64,000 bases of DNA from Centrapalus pauciflorus (taxonomy: Eukaryota > Streptophyta > Magnoliopsida > Asterales > Asteraceae): assembly GCA_020465985.1 (NCBI GenBank), contig JAANYP010004256.1:248001-312000 (forward strand), given 5' to 3'. The position numbers were made by a program, and so were the translations under genes. Positions 9,484 through 18,142 of this stretch are shown here, one piece after another (position 1 is the first letter of the stretch; each line of letters begins with the position of its first letter). The notes under the pieces are model-generated. The model was not told where the DNA came from. It worked only from the letters and a program-made list of their open reading frames with translations, and searched no databases.

Positions 9484-11689
9484 TTTGGCCTTAGTAGTAG
9501 TAAGTTTATTTTCTTTTAGAGTCGTAGTATTTCTTTCTTTACAGTAGTCTGCTAATTTAGGAAAGTTTCTATTTTTAGTAAGTTTCTAATTTTAGTAAGT
9601 TTCTATTTTTAGTAAGTTAGTAGGTTAGCTTATTTTACTGCTTTTTCTTATGAAAAACAAAAAAAAGGAGAGAAAATTACAAAAATACAAAAAAAAAAGG
9701 AGAATATCAGAAAAAGAGTTAAGTCTTAGATACATAGGTTCAAAGTGACGAAAATTAGCACAGTCGTTACAGACTCTAAGTGTTTAGGCTTTCACACATA
9801 ATGCAACTAAATCCTAAGTGTTATACTTTATTTAGTTTGATGTGTTGGTAGGCATAATACATATAGGGAATCTCAAGACTAATAAAATATTCTAGAAAAA
9901 GTCAAGCGTGTAACTAACTTAGATGTACGGCCAATCGGTCTTAATTTTTATGTACAAGACATACAAACATTGGGTCTAAATGAGGTATGCAAACTTTCTG
10001 GGGATGTATGGCAACATCAAATACATCTTAAAATGGAAAGAATAGAAATATCATATAAAACTGAGAGTCGAAAACATGCAACTCTGTTGTACGTAAGTAC
10101 AGACCTGTTGTCTCTGTTTAGATTCGGGTTAGCAGATATGTCGCTTTGTTGTACGTCAGTACAGACCTGTCACCGCTGTCTGCTAACTTTAAAAATAAAC
10201 CTTAAGTCAAACTAAGACACTTTGTTGTATGAAAATACAGACCTGTGTCCGATGTTTGTCTTTTAAAGAAAGTTTGCAAATACCAACAAGTTAGAATCTT
10301 TGTCTGTGTGCCTTGATCATAAAAGTATGTCTATGTCTGAGTCACGTAAGATAATTTCCTAATAAATAAAAATGCCAAGGGATATTCCGAAATGTAGAAT
10401 GTTTAACGGGGTAAAATACCAACAATTGGCTAAATAAGTGTGTCACGACAAACAATCAAAGGAATCAAAAATTCCTAAGTGTGAAAGTTTAAGTACTGAA
10501 AGTAAGTATCTGACATCGCTATCTGATTGAACCTTTCTTAGACTATTCTCATCAAAAATATTTTGTTTTAGTATTTAGCTTAGCTTGTAAATTTTTCTAA
10601 GTAGTATAGCTTAAGTCTAGCTTAAATTTTTTGTCAAAATTTTATTTCTACTTTACTTTATTTTACCTTAGTTTATTTTATTTTATATTATTTTATTGTA
10701 TTTTAGTTTAATTTTTACTTAGGTAAAAGGTCAAAAATTACTGAGGGTGCATTCAAAGTTGAATAAAATAAACATTGCGTGAAATATCTGTTGCTTAGGG
10801 TAAAAGAGTTGGCATAGTTTATCTGGTTACACGATACCGTAGAAAAAGGTTGGAAAAGTTGAAGTTTTTTTCAAAATTTTCGAAAATTTTTCTAAGTGTT
10901 TGATGGTTTCGAATCTAAGACAGACTCGAAGAGGTAACCCTTCGAATCTGTCAGTAGACTCGAATAAGGACTTAGAATCGAGGGTTGGTGGTATAAATAG
11001 GTCAACAGTGAAGTCATTTAAGACTTACTGTTTTCGAATCTATACACTCGAGTCTACTGTGGCGATTTCGATTCTATTCTCGAATCTATCGTATTTCTCC
11101 TAAACGACATTTTGTCGAGTCTCTTACTTGGTGTTTCGATTCTACAGATACTTCTAGGTATAATCAACCGGATTGTACAAGATTTGTGTAGATTTATACA
11201 CAATTTCAGGCCAAATCATCGATTTTTGAGAGTTTAAGAGTCGAAATAGGGTTTTTGCAAAATTACCAATTTTGGACTGATAAACAGTTAAATTAAAAGC
11301 ATAAATCCTTGATTAGAACCTACTTGAACTAATGTATGTGATTTGCCAAGTTCAAAATGGTTAAAATCTTGGGTTTTTGTTGAAATAATGACAGTCGGCT
11401 TTTCGAATCTATTCATAGGGATTTTCTCGAATCTGTCATTAGATTCGAGAAGCCCAGGGACTTCGAATCTGTCATTATACTCGAACAGAAACTTATTCGA
11501 TTCTGTTACATTCGAATCTGCTTCCTTCGAATCTGTACTTTATTTACTTTAGTTAATTTAAATTTTATTAACCTTGTAGAAATTTAATTGTGTTAGATTT
11601 TGTACTTAAACAAGTACAAAATAAAACAAATTTGAATTTAAACAAGTTTATTGATTTTAATGAGTCTAACAGTTTTGTTTATTGTGCAG
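9484..11689 (+). other. Conserved non-coding region between pol and ORF3 (element A)
   Basis: About 2.2 kb without a conserved ORF, yet it aligns with J (57399-59526) and in patches with E (minus, about 33850-35860). In order it contains: purine-rich runs at 9655-9720 (possible multiple polypurine tracts); a conserved block around GACGAAAATTAGCAC at 9748; three stem-loops at 10071-10262; a T-rich TTTTA tract at 10625-10720; a dense cluster of TTCGAATCT-type words at 10910-11540; and an acceptor-like TGTGCAG at 11683-11689 just before the ORF3 ATG. The ORFs called within it are not shared between copies. Confidence 0.7.
10071..10262 (+). other. Triplet of stem-loops with shared TTGTACGT..GTACAGACCTGT core (element A)
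   Basis: Hairpin 1: AAACA 10072-10076 with TGTTT 10115-10119, and CAAC/GTTG inside. Hairpin 2: GTTAGCAGA 10128-10136 with TCTGCTAAC 10179-10187, a perfect 9-bp stem. Hairpin 3: AAGTCAAAC 10204-10212 with GTTTGTCTT 10254-10262 (one mismatch), and GACAC/GTGTC inside. Each centre carries TGTAC-n4-GTACA, or TGTAT-n4-ATACA in hairpin 3, followed by GACCTGT. J and E have the same triplet with compensated changes in the stems. Structure is inferred from complementarity and covariation; function is unknown. Confidence 0.75.
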
Positions 11690-11691
11690 AA

Positions 11692-12636
11692 ATGGCGGTT
11701 CGAGCATTTGTTCCGAAGCATAATATGGTCCTTAATCCCGACAATAATATCCCTGAGGCGCAGGGTTATCACCAAATATTGGATTTCCTAGCTGAATCTA
11801 GGATTAGCTTTGCTCTGTACCATAACATCCCAATAGTTCTTCCATATGTACGGCAGTTTTACGAGCATTCACAAGTTGATTGCACTGTCACCCCGACAGT
11901 TCTAAGAACTAGAATCGCTGGACAGCCGTTAGTCTTTTCTGCAGACATGTTGCGTCAGGTTCTGCAGTTGGGATCTCAGGAACAAGAGGATGGGCCTATT
12001 GACTTTCCGTTAAGTATTAGGCAGACTGCTTTTCTGAGGATGGGATACAGTTTACATGTTGCAAAGTCGTCGTACATGAAGAGTGGCCTGATTGGGCAAT
12101 GGAGATTCTTGGTGCATGTATTCATGGTCTGTTTTGCGCCGAAGAAAGCTGGATTTGATTATATAGTGTCAAAGATCCAATCTGGGGTTATTGCATTGGT
12201 ATACAATCGGAAGTTCAGCTTTTCACAGATGTTCTTCTCGGAGTTCGTTCATCAGATTACGGCTCCTGAAAGGGAAAGATTTTTGTTGTACCCAAGGTTC
12301 ATTATGATGATGATAACGCACTTCTTGCCAAACCTGCCGCCGTCAGATGACTTTCTGAGTGTTAATATTATGGACAAACGGATTTTCGCTGATTGTTCCT
12401 CACACCGAGGAAAATTGGCTGTTCCTGTTGCTCGTCCATTGTTTGGAGCTATTTTGGATAGGAACTTTCAAGCCCCTGAAGATGCCAACTGGGCAGGGGT
12501 CGTTGAGTTTCAACCACAACAACAACAACAACAACAACGTCAACAACAACAGCAGCCGCGTGCTCCAAGACGCCGTCAGAGACCAGCAGCGAGTCAAATC
12601 CAGGCATCAAGGCCTTCTACAAGTGAGCAGCCCTAA
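11692..12636 (+). CDS. ORF3 N-terminal domain (element A), unknown function
   Basis: The third ORF of the element lies in the position of the Sirevirus envelope-like gene. The open frame starts upstream at 11590. I choose ATG 11692 because J has its equivalent ATG at the same place (59529) and both follow TGTGCAG directly. The first 260 residues form a compact domain rich in hydrophobic and aromatic residues (AFVPKHNMV, SYMKSGLIGQWRFLVHVFMVCFAPKKAGFDYIVSKIQ, FSEFVHQI). A CAACAA-encoded polyglutamine tract at 12512-12560 and a basic Pro/Arg/Gln linker follow. No signal peptide or convincing transmembrane helix is evident, so an envelope role is not supported. The frame is cut by TAA 12634-12636 and continues in phase. 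I do not recognise the family. Confidence 0.75.
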   Translation: MAVRAFVPKHNMVLNPDNNIPEAQGYHQILDFLAESRISFALYHNIPIVLPYVRQFYEHSQVDCTVTPTVLRTRIAGQPLVFSADMLRQVLQLGSQEQEDGPIDFPLSIRQTAFLRMGYSLHVAKSSYMKSGLIGQWRFLVHVFMVCFAPKKAGFDYIVSKIQSGVIALVYNRKFSFSQMFFSEFVHQITAPERERFLLYPRFIMMMITHFLPNLPPSDDFLSVNIMDKRIFADCSSHRGKLAVPVARPLFGAILDRNFQAPEDANWAGVVEFQPQQQQQQQRQQQQQPRAPRRRQRPAASQIQASRPSTSEQP

Positions 12637-14700
12637 GCACAGGAAGCAGGGCCTTCAAGTGCAGTTCCTGAAGCTGAGCAAATCGCGCAAACACTAGAAG
12701 AAATATGGGCATCAGGACCCCATGCAAACGAAGACGTGGCCGCAGCATTAGTGGGTGAGCTGCTCAGTCCACCAGAAGGTGAAGATGACGTTTTTAGAGA
12801 TGTAGAGGAATATGAGCCAGAGAGGGCGGATAAAGGTTTGACCTCATCAGATTCAGAATCAGATGCTTTGGAGGAGCAGGAGGTTGAAGCTCCTGAATCA
12901 GTGGCTGCAGATCCCAGTATTCAAATCGGAACCTATGGATCTAGGTTGATAGTGAATGAAGCAGCAGGATCGAGGAGGAGAGAGGAAAGGGAATCTGACG
13001 ATTCAGACTTCGAAGAGGAGGAAGTTGCTCCCTTGGTGACTAGGCAGAGGGCCAAGCGTCACCGGTTCATGCAAGGGTCAACATCAGCATCTGAAGCCCA
13101 ACAGTCTCAAACCCAATCCCAACCACAAGCCACCGCTCCACCATCACCGCCACCTCAGCATCATGAGCCATATATTCCACCACCATTCATTCCGTCTCCC
13201 ATTCAGTCCAATCCATCTACCTCAACCGCCTATGCTGAAAATCAGAGGTTTGTGCAACTCAAGGGACGTGTTGACTTCCAGCATGTTCAGATCTTAACCC
13301 TAACAAAGGCTGTCGGCGAGCTCCAGGCGCATAACACAAATCTTGATAAGGACAATGCCGAATTAAGGAAGATTGTGGAGAATGTAAGGGACGAAAACAC
13401 AGAATTAAAATCCTTTATTGCAGATCAGTCTTCAGAGATCCGATCAATGAGGTCCCTCCTTGAGCAGCTCATGAAAAATCTACAAGCTCAGAGGGAGACA
13501 AGTTGTAGGGATCAGGAGGTGCAGCGTAGAGAGGATGATGATGAAGGCAATGATCCCGGTGCACATAATGAGAATGAGCCTGTAGATTTTCCTGCAGCTC
13601 AGACTACACAAGTTCAGGGGGAGCCTAGTCAAGGTGATGGAGAAATGGGAGAAGCTAGTTCATCAAAGGCCTTAGATAGCGACATGATAGATGCGCTGAA
13701 GGATATTGAAGAAGAGCTTATGGAATTTGATTTTGAAGATGACGTCGAAGAGTTGGAAGAAGGTGAATTCATTCCAGAGGACGTTGTTGACTGGAAATCA
13801 GACGATGAAGTGTTAGATGATGAAGACGATCATGTTAATGAAGTAATAATCAATTCACAACCTGTCACTGAACTATATGAGAGCCAAAATCATAATGTGA
13901 TTGATATTGATTACATCAAGGTAGCCTCAGTTGAAGACAAAGAACTTGAAGAGGCTGAGAAAGAGCCATCTAGAGCTGATTTGATAAATCTTTGGTTCAA
14001 AAAGGAAGAAAAGAAAGATCAGCTGAACATGAAGAGGAAAATGAGAAATCCAAGTGCTGGAAATTTTGCTGGAGGGATTATAAGCTGGTTCTTTGACAAA
14101 GAACTGCAGCTATTTATCTTGAAAAGAAGAGATGGCCTTCAATACTTGAGGCGAACACTGAGAGCGTTCAACTCTCTGCCCAAGATTGAGGTTAAGGAGC
14201 TAGCTTGGAAGGAACTGATTAATATAGGCGAAGACCCGTACGCTGAAGTCGTGGCAAGAATTATAAGGAAAGAAGGAAGATCAGGAAAGTTCGAGCGACT
14301 CAAGCCAAGGACCGGAAAGAGGGTCGAGGATCAGTCGAGAACAGATCCTCATACAGGTAGGCCATGGGCCAGGATGGTATACAAACCTGTGAGGTGTCTA
14401 AAGAAAGTGCCAATGAAATCGATGCCACAGAACGTTTTGAGCAACATGAAATGGTGGTACCTCGAGATTGACACTGCTGAAGCCATCATGGAGGATCAAG
14501 ACGAGCAGGTCATTTTGAAGGTATATGATCCACTGCATTTGATAAACCTATCAAAGGACGACCTGAAAAAGCTTCATGATCAGCCTATCTTCTTTACTGA
14601 ACCATGGAGATCTGAAGCCAGGAAGTTCCAAAAGGTAGTTAAAGTTTGTATAGATGCTGGATTATATGCAGGCAGTAGTATATATAGCTCTAGTACTTAA
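12637..14700 (+). CDS. ORF3 central coiled coil, acidic region and C-terminal domain (element A)
   Basis: In phase with 11692-12636 after one TAA; J has no stop at that codon. The frame is otherwise open to TAA 14698. Features in order: an acidic Ser/Glu-rich stretch; a conserved block (QIGTYGSRL, then VAPLVTRQRAKRHRFMQG, basic and possibly a nuclear-localisation-like patch) near 12920-13080; a Pro/Ser-rich linker; a long coiled coil at 13240-13500; and a very acidic region at 13680-13860. Last is a C-terminal domain of about 240 residues with SWFFDKELQLFILKRRDG, LPKIEV.ELAWKELINIG and MKWWYLE. The same domains occur in J, E and F. The architecture suggests a soluble, self-associating protein; its role is unknown. 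Confidence 0.75.
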   Translation, partial: AQEAGPSSAVPEAEQIAQTLEEIWASGPHANEDVAAALVGELLSPPEGEDDVFRDVEEYEPERADKGLTSSDSESDALEEQEVEAPESVAADPSIQIGTYGSRLIVNEAAGSRRREERESDDSDFEEEEVAPLVTRQRAKRHRFMQGSTSASEAQQSQTQSQPQATAPPSPPPQHHEPYIPPPFIPSPIQSNPSTSTAYAENQRFVQLKGRVDFQHVQILTLTKAVGELQAHNTNLDKDNAELRKIVENVRDENTELKSFIADQSSEIRSMRSLLEQLMKNLQAQRETSCRDQEVQRREDDDEGNDPGAHNENEPVDFPAAQTTQVQGEPSQGDGEMGEASSSKALDSDMIDALKDIEEELMEFDFEDDVEELEEGEFIPEDVVDWKSDDEVLDDEDDHVNEVIINSQPVTELYESQNHNVIDIDYIKVASVEDKELEEAEKEPSRADLINLWFKKEEKKDQLNMKRKMRNPSAGNFAGGIISWFFDKELQLFILKRRDGLQYLRRTLRAFNSLPKIEVKELAWKELINIGEDPYAEVVARIIRKEGRSGKFERLKPRTGKRVEDQSRTDPHTGRPWARMVYKPVRCLKKVPMKSMPQNVLSNMKWWYLEIDTAEAIMEDQDEQVILKVYDPLHLINLSKDDLKKLHDQPIFFTEPWRSEARKFQKVVKVCIDAGLYAGSSIYSSST

Positions 14701-14730
14701 ATTTGATGTAAATAATTAGAAGCTATCGTC

Positions 14731-14741
14731 AAGGGGGAGTC
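14731..14741 (+). other. Polypurine tract of element A
   Basis: AAGGGGGAGTC sits immediately before the 3' LTR. The same AAGGGGGAGT word precedes the 3' LTRs of J, E and F, so it is the plus-strand primer site of the family. Confidence 0.9.
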
Positions 14742-15408
14742 TGTTGGTACACCCTGTGTGACGATAGCAGTTTAATCGATCAGCATTTTGGTTTAACTAA
14801 TATTCTGAGTATTGAGAATTAACAAGTGTTTTGATATATATGTTTATATGTGTTTGTCTGTTATTGATTGTGTGTTTGAACTTGATGTAACATATTACAA
14901 GAAGTTCAAACATAAAGGTCAAAGATTAACTCAAGCATAAGTAAAACATAAGTTTCATCACTTAAGTGTTTAAGTATTTTGGCTAGATTCGAATTACTTA
15001 AGGGAAGACATTCAAATCTGTGATAGATTCGAATGTGACCCTAGATTCGAAAGGTGCCCAGATTCGAGAATGTCATTGTGGACAGACTCGAATGGGCCTT
15101 GGGCCAGATTCGAGTTTGGCCCACATCAGACTCGAATCAGGGTCTATAATTAGGGATAGACTCGAGTCATTAGTGGACTTTAAGCAGAATTCGTGAGGAA
15201 TTAAGCTTAAGGCGATCTCGAGTTTATCATCAGCTTTAGGTCCGTTTCGGAGAGATTTAGTTTGTAGGATCGTTCGTGTGTCGTTCGTTCAGCGTCTAAT
15301 AGTCTCCGTGTTTCGTGGTTGACAGTTGTCCGTCTAACCGTTAACGAGGATTCCGCACTCGTTTACGGATCCGCGTCTAGATAGATCTTAGTAGTGGTAG
15401 ACCTTACA
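14742..15408 (+). repeat. 3' LTR of copia element A
   Basis: 667 bp, colinear with 1908-2574 with about six substitutions and no indel seen. It is followed by TSD TGTAT at 15409-15413 and then by the remaining piece of the B LTR. Confidence 0.93.
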
Positions 15409-15413
15409 TGTAT

Positions 15414-15467
15414 GGTGATTAATCCGGGGTGTTATGTAATTGTTGTTAATGTGGCAAGGGTGTCACA
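15414..15467 (+). repeat. 5' LTR of element B, last 54 bp
   Basis: Continues the B LTR after the insertion of A and matches 22774-22827 of the 3' LTR (TGTTATGTAATTG, GTGGCAAGGGTGTCACA). It is followed by the B PBS. Confidence 0.85.
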
Positions 15468-15472
15468 ACGAA

Positions 15473-15484
15473 TGGTATCAGAGC
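15473..15484 (+). other. Primer-binding site of element B (tRNA-iMet type)
   Basis: TGGTATCAGAGC five bases after the LTR end TGTCACA. Confidence 0.85.
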
Positions 15485-15686
15485 AGTAGTTTGAGATTCA
15501 AGTGTCCGTGAGGTCTTGGTCTCAAACATTAAGTGATGACATGTAGTGATTATAAGTGATGTTCTGAACTAAGATAGGATATGATCTAGTGCTTATAGGA
15601 AAGTGACTTTCATACCAGACAACATGCGTTGTAGTTAACCATGTGATGGGATCACTAATTGATTTACATGTTTAAATTTTTAGAAT

Positions 15687-16490
15687 ATGTCTGGAGGAGG
15701 AATGACGCCACGAGAAACGAGGGAAATGATGCTATCATAGATGGCAGAACAAAACAAAATGATTCAAGATCAATTTCGGCTCGAGATGAGGCCAAAGCTA
15801 AAAGAAAAGAAGACAAGAGAAAAGAAAAGAGGGAACATGAAAGGAATTATGTTATGGATGACATAAACCTTAGAAATAAAGCAAAACGTAAAGACACGGG
15901 CAAGGAAAAGATTGATTATGAAACTGGAATTGATGAGAATTACATGAAATATGTAATTAGATCATTCAAGGACTGGCAACCACCAACATTCTCTGGATCT
16001 TTGAGAATTGAGAAATCAGAAATATGGATTAAAATTATGGAACAGATTTTTACGAAAATGAATTATAAGGATATGTACAAGGTATATTTGGCTAAGGATC
16101 AATTGATTGGACAATCCCAGAAAGTGGTGGAACTGTTGGGAAAAAGAATTGGGAACAGAGTTGATTATTACATTCCGTTGGGAACAATTCAAGTTGTTAT
16201 TTTGTAGGCAACATGGTGAGCCTGATATTGTACCTCATGATGATCATGAAGAAAGAGATATCTGAAAGATCACAAATTCTAGAGGAGATGAACTAAATGG
16301 ACCGTATTTGACATCAAAGACAAATAAACGTGATAGATGTAGAATATGTCGACATTGTAACCAATTTGGACATAAGGATGACAAATGTCCAAGGAAGGCC
16401 GATGCTTGTTATAATTGTGTGAAAGTGGGCCATTTTAGCACAACTTGCAGATTTCGATCAAAGAATTAGCATGTACTAATATTACATGAT
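15687..16490 (+). pseudogene. gag: Gag of element B, broken first copy
   Basis: ATG 15687 begins a typical gypsy Gag start (MSGGGMTPRE) that stops after 17 codons. Later parts appear in another frame within the open stretch 15659-16207, so at least one frameshift separates them. A Lys/Glu-rich region is followed by the Gag core (RSFKDWQPPTFSGS, IWIKIMEQIFTKM) and, after another frame change near 16200, by a zinc-knuckle region (CRHCNQFGHKDDKCP, then a second knuckle reading CYNCVKVGHFSTTC). In that second knuckle the Gly after the second Cys has become Val. The segment from 15915 on is repeated in tandem at 16680-17450. Confidence 0.7.
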
Positions 16491-17450
16491 GAAACTATGA
16501 ATGAAAAGTTCAACAAAGGAGATGGACCTCTGAGACTATTGTTATAATTTTTGAACCTTAAATTACGGGATTAGAAGAGTACTTTAAAGTTTTTATATGT
16601 AATATCTCATTAAAGTTTTATGAATCTGAAGTTAACATGAACTTGAGTGATATGAAATTTTGTTACTAATATAAGTATAATTATGAAACTGGAATTGATG
16701 AGAATTACATGAAATATGTAATTAGATCATTCAAGGACTGGCAACCACCAACATTCTCTGGATCTTTGAGAATTGAGAAATCAGAAATATGGATTAAAAT
16801 TATGGAACAGATTTTTACGAAAATGAATTATATGGATAAGTACAAGGTATATTTGGCTAAGGATCAATTGATTGGACAATCCAAGAAAGTGGTGAAACTG
16901 TTGGGAAAAAGAATTGGGAACAGAGTTGATTATTTCATTCCGTTGGGAACAATTCAAGTTCTTGTTTTGTAGGCAATATGGTGAGCCTGATATTGTACCT
17001 CATGATGATCATGTAGAAAGAGATATCGGAAAGATCACAAATTCTAGGGGAGATGAACTAAATGGACCGTATTTGATATCAAAGACAAATAAACGTGATA
17101 GATGTAGAAGATGTCGACATTGTAACCAATTTGGACATAAGGATGACAAATGTCCAAGGAAGGCCGATGCTTGTTATAATTGTGGGAAAGTGGGCCATTT
17201 TAGCAGAACTTGCAGATTTCGATCAAAGAATTAGCATGTACTAATATTACATGATGAAACTATGAATGAAAAGTTCAACAAAGGAGATGGGATCTCTGAG
17301 ACTATTGTTATAATTTTTGAACCTTAAATTACGGGATTAGAAGAGTACTTTAAAGTTTTATATGTAATATCTCATTAAAGTTTTATGAATCTGAAGTTAA
17401 TATGAACTTGAGTGATATGAAATTTTGTTACTAATATAAGTGTAATTATG
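15915..17450 (+). repeat. Tandem duplication (~765 bp unit) within gag of element B
   Basis: 15915-16679 and 16680-17450 align at an offset of 765 bases with only scattered differences. Both junctions fall at ATTATG: GATTATGAAACT starts copy 1, TAATTATGAAACT forms the joint, and TAATTATGTTCG ends copy 2. That suggests duplication at a 6-bp microhomology. The unit carries the Gag core, both zinc knuckles and downstream sequence. Confidence 0.85.
16709..17234 (+). pseudogene. gag: Gag core and zinc knuckles of element B, second (tandem) copy
   Basis: Open stretches 16709-16972 (Gag core, RSFKDWQPPTFSGS...) and 16914-17234 (nucleic-acid-binding tail) overlap in different frames, so a frameshift near 16960 is inherited from before the duplication. 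The tail holds two intact CCHC knuckles, CRHCNQFGHKDDKC and CYNCGKVGHFSRTC, and ends at TAG 17232. This copy keeps the Gly that copy 1 lost. It has no separate start and is part of a dead element. Confidence 0.75.
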
Positions 17451-18142
17451 TTCGTGAATAAGAACACTCGAGTATATAAATAGGCATTATATGAATAGCC
17501 AAGATGGATTTAGAAGCTTTGAATTGGAAAAGATGCTCTAGATATCATGGAATTTATGAACGAGTTTAAAAGTTGTAATAAAGTTTAAATTTGACCATAA
17601 TGAGTTAAAGAATTGAAACTAATTGTATTAGTATCATATATGATATGTTTGAAGGATTGATAAAAACTAGTCATGGTTATCATAAAGCAAATTGCATCAA
17701 AATTTATTTAGGGAAGATATATGATAAATTGTGTTGTTATTTTAAAGCTTAAAAAGGTTGTGGTTAAGAAAAATAGGATACGAACTGTTTGTGAGAATTT
17801 TGATGTAGTTGGATTCAAAGAGACTGTTTCAATATTGGTATATATAAATATTATATAAGGAAAAAAATTCTAGAAATTATGGGGAAAGCATACGATGATA
17901 TGATAATACATGGAAAAAAATGTTAATTTTAAAAGAGAAATTGAAATATACAATGCGAAGTGTGAAGTAAGAAATGTATGTGAAGTATAATTGATCGGGA
18001 GGGGGATATAATACTTAATGAAATGGAGATTTGATCGAACATAAAAAGTTTAAAGAGACTTTGGACATTAACGAATTATGTTTATAAAGTAAAGAAAAGT
18101 CTAATACTACAATCCAGAATCTAAGGAGGACCCGGAGGTGGT
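17235..18142 (+). other. Decayed interior of element B, no recognisable coding sequence
   Basis: AT-rich, stop-dense sequence between gag and protease remnants. The first 216 bp are the tail of the tandem duplication. I see no conserved motif in the remainder. Confidence 0.5.

Larger units (their letters stand above)
1908..15408 (+). mobile_element. Ty1/copia retrotransposon A (Sirevirus-like, 13.5 kb, near full length)
   Basis: Two 667-bp LTRs (1908-2574 and 14742-15408) start TGTTGG and end TTACA. They are flanked by the perfect 5-bp target duplication TGTAT (1903-1907 and 15409-15413). The internal region has an iMet-type PBS, gag, protease, integrase, RT and RNase H in copia order, about 2.2 kb of non-coding sequence, a third ORF of about 1000 codons, and a PPT. 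I count about six differences between the LTRs, so insertion is recent. Lesions are one nonsense codon and one frameshift in distal gag, three 1-nt deletions in integrase, and one nonsense codon in ORF3. The large size and the extra ORF after pol match the Sirevirus branch of copia elements. Assignment to that branch is inference. Confidence 0.93.

Noticed and set aside
9970..10215. 81-codon ORF after pol that might be an accessory gene
   Set aside because: It covers hairpins 1-2 and is not kept open in J or E; conservation follows the stems, not a reading frame.
11692..12636. Calling ORF3 an envelope gene
   Set aside because: Position fits Sirevirus env-like ORFs, but no signal peptide, fusion peptide or clear membrane anchor is visible, so only unknown function can be supported.
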